From: Hominimerdicola alba
GTDB lineage: Bacteria; Bacillota; Clostridia; Oscillospirales; Ruminococcaceae
Reading direction: 5' to 3'
Assembly: GCF_900112155.1 (NCBI RefSeq)
Contig: NZ_FOKQ01000020.1
Location: 1-64,000 of the forward strand
DNA length: 64,000 nucleotides
Shown here: positions 60,935 to 64,000 of the stretch, one piece after another
Position numbering within the stretch: the first letter of the stretch is position 1
Layout of the letters: each line of letters begins with the position of its first letter
The notes under the pieces: generated by a model
Told to the model about the DNA's origin: nothing
What the model saw: only the letters and a program-made list of their open reading frames with translations
Database searches by the model: none
Translations under genes and position numbers: made by a program

Positions 60935-60964
60935 AAATTAGTATAATGAAATAGGCAACTTGAT

Positions 60965-61001
60965 AACGCTCTACTGATTTTTCAGTAGAGCGTTGTTTTT
61001 T
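60965..61001 (+). terminator. Terminator of the transglutaminase-dockerin gene
   Basis: AACGCTCTACTGA (60965-60977) pairs with TCAGTAGAGCGTT (60982-60994), followed by GTTTTTT. Confidence 0.85.
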
Positions 61002-61045
61002 ACATTTAAATTATTCTTCTAAATGAAGAGCTTAGCTACACCATG

Positions 61046-61095
61046 GTGGAGGATCTACAAGTACAGTGTAATTGATTTTATTATGAGAAGATAGG
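61046..61095 (+). pseudogene. Fragment of a second excisionase gene
   Basis: Encodes RWRIYKYSVIDFIMRR and a stop, almost identical to the last 16 residues of the gene at 58947-59120. The rest is absent. Confidence 0.75.
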
Positions 61096-61103
61096 TAAAA
61101 AAA

Positions 61104-61136
61104 TCCGATACGACCGTGATTTTGGTCGTATCGGAT
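61104..61136 (-). terminator. Terminator of the 61284 gene
   Basis: ATCCGATACGACC pairs with GGTCGTATCGGAT. On the minus strand it is followed by seven T. It lies about 150 bases after the stop codon. Confidence 0.7.
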
Positions 61137-61283
61137 ATAACGTTATCATTTCAGAAGCCATTACGGTACATTCAATAACTTTATGCCTTCAAATAAGATT
61201 TCAAGTCCCTGATGCAAGGATAATACTTTTTTACTACAGTTGACTGACCTCTTACATACTTTTTTCGGTGGGTCCGATCTTAT

Positions 61284-61970
61284 TTACTTTACAGTAACCG
61301 TGATTGCGTGGGAGGGAGCCTTCTCTGTCATCCACTTTCCGTTGACTTTGGTAATTACAGCTACCTTGTAGGTCTTCTTGGGAAGCTGCGGTGTTGTCCA
61401 GTCAAGGAAACAAAAGTCACCGCCCTGAAGCTCCTCATAGAGTACCCACTTGTTGTTCACGAATACAACTATACCGTAGTTTTCAGCTTCGGGAACATAG
61501 TCCCACGCAAAGCGTATTTTGCCGTCGCCCACGGGGTTAGCAGAGAACCAAGGATAAACGCTGGCGGGCATACCAAGTACTACGGTAAGGGCGTTTGAGA
61601 GATCTGTGTTCCACTTTCCGTTAAACTTAGCGGCAACTGCAACAGTGTATTTTTTGCCTGCCTTCAGGTTCTCCAGCAAATATGAATTCAGGGAATATTT
61701 TGTAGAATTATCCTTGACCTGATCGAGGATCTTCCATCTGTTGTTTACCATGCCTACAATGGCGTACTCCTCAGCACCGTCTACTTTCTCCCATTCAAGA
61801 CTTATTGAGTCCTCGCCCATATCAACAAAAATATAGGGATTCATAATAGCCTTTTTAGCAGCGGCACCCGCAGAGATAACACCCTTTTCCGCGAACACGC
61901 TTCCGGGTATCGCTGCACCACCGAAGACCATTGTCAGCGCCATTACCGATGCTATTACCTTTTTGACCAT
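61284..61970 (-). CDS. Small secreted protein with two Fn3/CBM37-like domains
   Basis: A 228-residue exported protein. Start at 61970 (MVKKVIASVMALTM, AAAGGA upstream); the open frame extends back to 62105 without a ribosome site and through the promoter. Signal peptide (1-28). Two tandem domains: about 45-135 (ISLEWEKVDGAEEYAIVGMV, quoted as VDGAEEYAIVGMV, then NNRWKIL and KYTVAVAAKFNGKWN) and about 140-228 (IRFAWDYVPEAENYG, VVFVNNKWVLYEE, KKTYKVAVITKVNGKWM). They are closest to the two diverged domains at the end of the 24744 protein. There is no passenger domain, so it could be a free-standing binding protein or competitor for the same ligand. Confidence 0.8.
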   Translation of the reverse strand: MVKKVIASVMALTMVFGGAAIPGSVFAEKGVISAGAAAKKAIMNPYIFVDMGEDSISLEWEKVDGAEEYAIVGMVNNRWKILDQVKDNSTKYSLNSYLLENLKAGKKYTVAVAAKFNGKWNTDLSNALTVVLGMPASVYPWFSANPVGDGKIRFAWDYVPEAENYGIVVFVNNKWVLYEELQGGDFCFLDWTTPQLPKKTYKVAVITKVNGKWMTEKAPSHAITVTVK

Positions 61971-62076
61971 ATTCTCATATCCTTTCAATATAATAAGTGC
62001 AGTACACCTGTACGCACCATGCCATTCGACTTTATAAAATGATAAAATGCATACGTTATCAGACTTACGCAAGTAT

Positions 62077-62105
62077 ATTATACAGCGTCCGTTCAATGAA
62101 GTCAA
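62077..62105 (-). promoter_or_regulatory. Sigma-A promoter of the 61284 gene
   Basis: On the minus strand TTGACT (62100-62105), 17 bp, TATAAT (62077-62082). Confidence 0.85.
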
Positions 62106-62339
62106 GGCTATATATATTAATTCAGCAGCACAGCTGACCCAAATCTGTAGCTTTTCTCAGTTTACTGATTTCTGAGTTCAATGAGAAAAGCCTAAAGTGG
62201 TTTTCGGGGGCATAAGAAAAACGTTGCTTGTCAATAAAACAAAAGCGGCAGTACCGACAAAATACAGTGCCTGTAATTGTCAGAAGCTGCGTTCGAATGA
62301 CAAATTACATGAGATGCCGGCGGACAAATTGGGCGAGCT
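62106..62339. other. Intergenic with an inverted repeat
   Basis: GCTTTTCTCA near 62151 pairs with TGAGAAAAGC near 62183. Just before it stands ACCCAAATCTG, similar to the direct repeats upstream of the GH43 gene. No gene seen. Confidence 0.4.
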
Positions 62340-62537
62340 TTAACAATGTTCATTTTCATTCTCATCGTTTTTTTCAATATATCCCTCAACGTCACATCTT
62401 CTTATCCTCCAGACACGCTTACCGATCCTGAATCCCTTGATACTGCCTTTTTTCATGAGTTTTAAAAGTGTCGGTCTGCTTATTTTCAGCAGCTTGCAGG
62501 TCTCATTTATCGTAAGTAATTCATCTGACAGGTTCAT
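62340..62537 (-). CDS. Excisionase-like HTH protein
   Basis: A 65-residue Xis/MerR-type HTH protein. LTINETCKLLKISRPTLLKL is the HTH, quoted as INETCKLLKISRPTLLK, followed by the wing GFRIGKRVWRIRRCDVEGYI. Start at 62537 (AGAGG upstream); the frame extends further back inside the preceding gene. It overlaps that gene by 17 bases. Probably regulates or excises the former element. It is a different lineage from the gene at 58947. Confidence 0.85.
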   Translation of the reverse strand: MNLSDELLTINETCKLLKISRPTLLKLMKKGSIKGFRIGKRVWRIRRCDVEGYIEKNDENENEHC

Positions 62538-62931
62538 GAAAAAACGCCTCTCTATACTGTTCATCGACCATCCTGAATAAATCGTATTCAAGGTCTGTCG
62601 GGTCTTCAAACTCAAGAAGTGAGTCAAGCGATTGGATAAAAGGGATATTCCTGTCCATAGTTGACAGGGGCGAAACCCCGTATTCATCATAATGCTCCTT
62701 AATCTTTCGCTGACGTTTTTCATTAGGATATACATTGTCTAATGCCGCTTGAAGATCTTCATACTGATATATGTCAAGTTCATCTAGCAGAGTGACCATT
62801 CTTCTGCATTTCGCTTTCTTGTTATCACAGCAGTCGAAAATATATTTTATCAGCAGTTTACTCGGCAGATGACATAGACTTGTCGGGAACTTAAATAATC
62901 TGAAATATATTTCCTCAACTGAGGTCTTCAT
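62521..62931 (-). CDS. Hypothetical protein, element-associated
   Basis: A 136-residue protein without a recognised domain. Mixed helical content, cysteines in FDCCDNKKAKCRR, acidic C-terminus (LLEFEDPTDLEYDLFRMVDE). It is coupled to the downstream excisionase-like gene by a 17-base overlap and driven by its own promoter. The context suggests a mobile-element accessory or regulatory protein; no function is proposed. The start codon has no strong Shine-Dalgarno sequence. Confidence 0.6.
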   Translation of the reverse strand: MKTSVEEIYFRLFKFPTSLCHLPSKLLIKYIFDCCDNKKAKCRRMVTLLDELDIYQYEDLQAALDNVYPNEKRQRKIKEHYDEYGVSPLSTMDRNIPFIQSLDSLLEFEDPTDLEYDLFRMVDEQYREAFFHEPVR

Positions 62932-62956
62932 ATCATCATAACTGCTCTATATCCTG

Positions 62957-62985
62957 ATTATAGCACAAATGGCGGTATAATGCAA
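62957..62985 (-). promoter_or_regulatory. Sigma-A promoter of the 62521-62340 pair
   Basis: On the minus strand TTGCAT (62980-62985), 17 bp, TATAAT (62957-62962). Confidence 0.75.
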
Positions 62986-63014
62986 CGAAAAGGGTATGAA
63001 AAAGTGTGTAGAGA

Positions 63015-63043
63015 TTGACTATTTCGGGGCTGTTTGGTATAAT
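63015..63043 (+). promoter_or_regulatory. Sigma-A promoter of the PfkB kinase gene
   Basis: TTGACT (63015-63020), 17 bp, TATAAT (63038-63043). Confidence 0.85.
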
Positions 63044-63121
63044 AAGGGTTAGTGAGAGGGCAACTTGGCTTTCTCTGCTAAATCGTAATTTACTTTTCCA
63101 AAACAGAAAGGTTGGATAAAT

Positions 63122-63916
63122 GTGAATATTATTGCTATGACTTGTATGTGCGTAGATGTTTTTGATGATACTGGAGAAATCCGTCCCGGTGGTGAAGCAT
63201 TGAACTTTGCTGCAATTGCATCAAAATACAATCATATTTCAGTTGATCTTCTTGGTGCAATTGGTGACGATGATTATGGTAAGGCAATATTGAAATCTAT
63301 TGAAAATAAACCTATCAACAAAGAGTTTATCCACATTATTCCAGGCTCTGCTACTGCAAACAATCGGATTTATCTTACTGAGAAAGGTGATAGATATTTC
63401 AAGGATGATTCATGGAACGGTGGTATTCATGACACATATCTTCTTAGCGATTCTGACAAGAACAGAATTGCAAGTGCTGATATTATCTTTATAACCTTTG
63501 ATTCTCCTAATTTTGATGATGTATTAGAACTTAGAAAAAGTTGTCGTTTTCAGCTTGCCGTTGACTTCAATGTGCTAAGAGATTTTAAGAAAATAGAAAC
63601 TATTGTACCGTACATTAACTTCTTTTTTATCAGTGGTGAGAAGAGTATTCTTTTACAATTTCAAAAATGGTCTGAACGGTATGACAACATATTTAACATT
63701 ACACTTGCAGAAAATGGCAGCGTTACTTATTATATGGGAAAAGAATATAGAGTGGATGCTGTGCCTGTCAATAATGTAATTGATACAACTGGGTGCGGTG
63801 ACAGTTATCATGCTGGCTTTCTTTGTTCATATTTGAGAGATTGTGATATTATAAATGCAATGAATGAAGGTTCAAGAGTCGCTTCTAAAACATTAAGTCA
63901 TATTGGCGGCTTTTAA
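63122..63916 (+). CDS. PfkB-family sugar kinase, FrlD-like
   Basis: A 264-residue ribokinase-family protein with a GTG start. N-terminal substrate block RPGGEALNFAAIASKY, then DLLGAIGDDDYGKAI, and the C-terminal PfkB signature VIDTTGCGDSYHAGFL with the catalytic aspartate. The short length and GGEALNFA block are closest to fructoselysine 6-kinase-type members, but the partner deglycase is not seen, so the substrate is open. AAAGG lies about nine bases upstream. It stands alone at the right edge; the last 84 bases show nothing recognisable. Confidence 0.85.
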   Translation: MNIIAMTCMCVDVFDDTGEIRPGGEALNFAAIASKYNHISVDLLGAIGDDDYGKAILKSIENKPINKEFIHIIPGSATANNRIYLTEKGDRYFKDDSWNGGIHDTYLLSDSDKNRIASADIIFITFDSPNFDDVLELRKSCRFQLAVDFNVLRDFKKIETIVPYINFFFISGEKSILLQFQKWSERYDNIFNITLAENGSVTYYMGKEYRVDAVPVNNVIDTTGCGDSYHAGFLCSYLRDCDIINAMNEGSRVASKTLSHIGGF

Positions 63917-64000
63917 CGGGTATGTGTTAATCTTGCAACATCAAATTATGATTTAGCTTAGTAACTTAATACACCCAAACACGGATAGACCGTCCTCATC

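Overview
This window looks like chromosome from a fibre-degrading Ruminococcus of the R. albus type. The evidence is dockerin domains (GH43 enzyme at 7001, transglutaminase-like protein at 59624), xylan-directed enzymes with CBM22 modules, and a recurring C-terminal module of about 90 residues that resembles the CBM37 modules known from R. albus. That module or a diverged form of it ends seven secreted proteins here. The species is inferred from these features only. No rRNA, tRNA, CRISPR array or replication origin was recognised.

Layout. 1-2.7 kb: the start of an IS1182-type transposase running off the left edge, then a GGDEF-EAL protein. 3.1-6.5 kb: a metal-efflux operon (ArsR/SmtB sensor, methyltransferase, small HMA metallochaperone, P1B ATPase) behind a promoter that carries an SmtB-like operator. 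7-15 kb: secreted proteins (GH43 with CBM22, dockerin and CBM6; two BspA/DUF285 repeat proteins; a DUF4874/DUF4832 protein). 15-19 kb: a second cyclic-di-GMP protein sharing its sensory half with the first, then the pantothenate operon panB-panC-panD. 19-31 kb: two beta-helix-like repeat proteins, a patch of gene decay (transglutaminase and beta-lactamase-fold pseudogenes, a DJ-1/PfpI gene), and a CE1 esterase with CBM22.

31-40 kb: more decay (an STAS gene fused by deletion to a phosphatase tail; a BMP-family gene broken by a stop and a frameshift), a metallophosphoesterase, and an unusual four-gene operon (unknown protein, coiled-coil AAA+ ATPase of MoxR/CobS type, vWA-like DUF7192 protein with a degenerate MIDAS, helical protein). 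This operon is the best candidate for an undescribed system. 40-53 kb: a LytS-type kinase and a response regulator, followed by a complete sortase-dependent pilus locus: a 2105-residue adhesin, an enzyme-dead SipA-like signal peptidase homologue, a sortase, a major pilin and a second sortase.

53-57.6 kb: a phosphate module (Na/Pi cotransporter with PhoU-like tail, PhoR-type kinase, PhoB-type regulator). 57.6-63 kb: a mobile-element graveyard (YqaJ recombinase, excisionase-like genes, an excisionase fragment, a small gene with an amber stop) around a transglutaminase-dockerin gene and a secreted two-domain protein. A PfkB sugar kinase closes the window.

Promoters are mostly textbook sigma-A sites with 17-bp spacers, and most genes end in clear hairpin terminators, several of them shared between convergent genes. 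Starts were moved to internal codons where the ribosome-binding site required it, and this is stated per gene.
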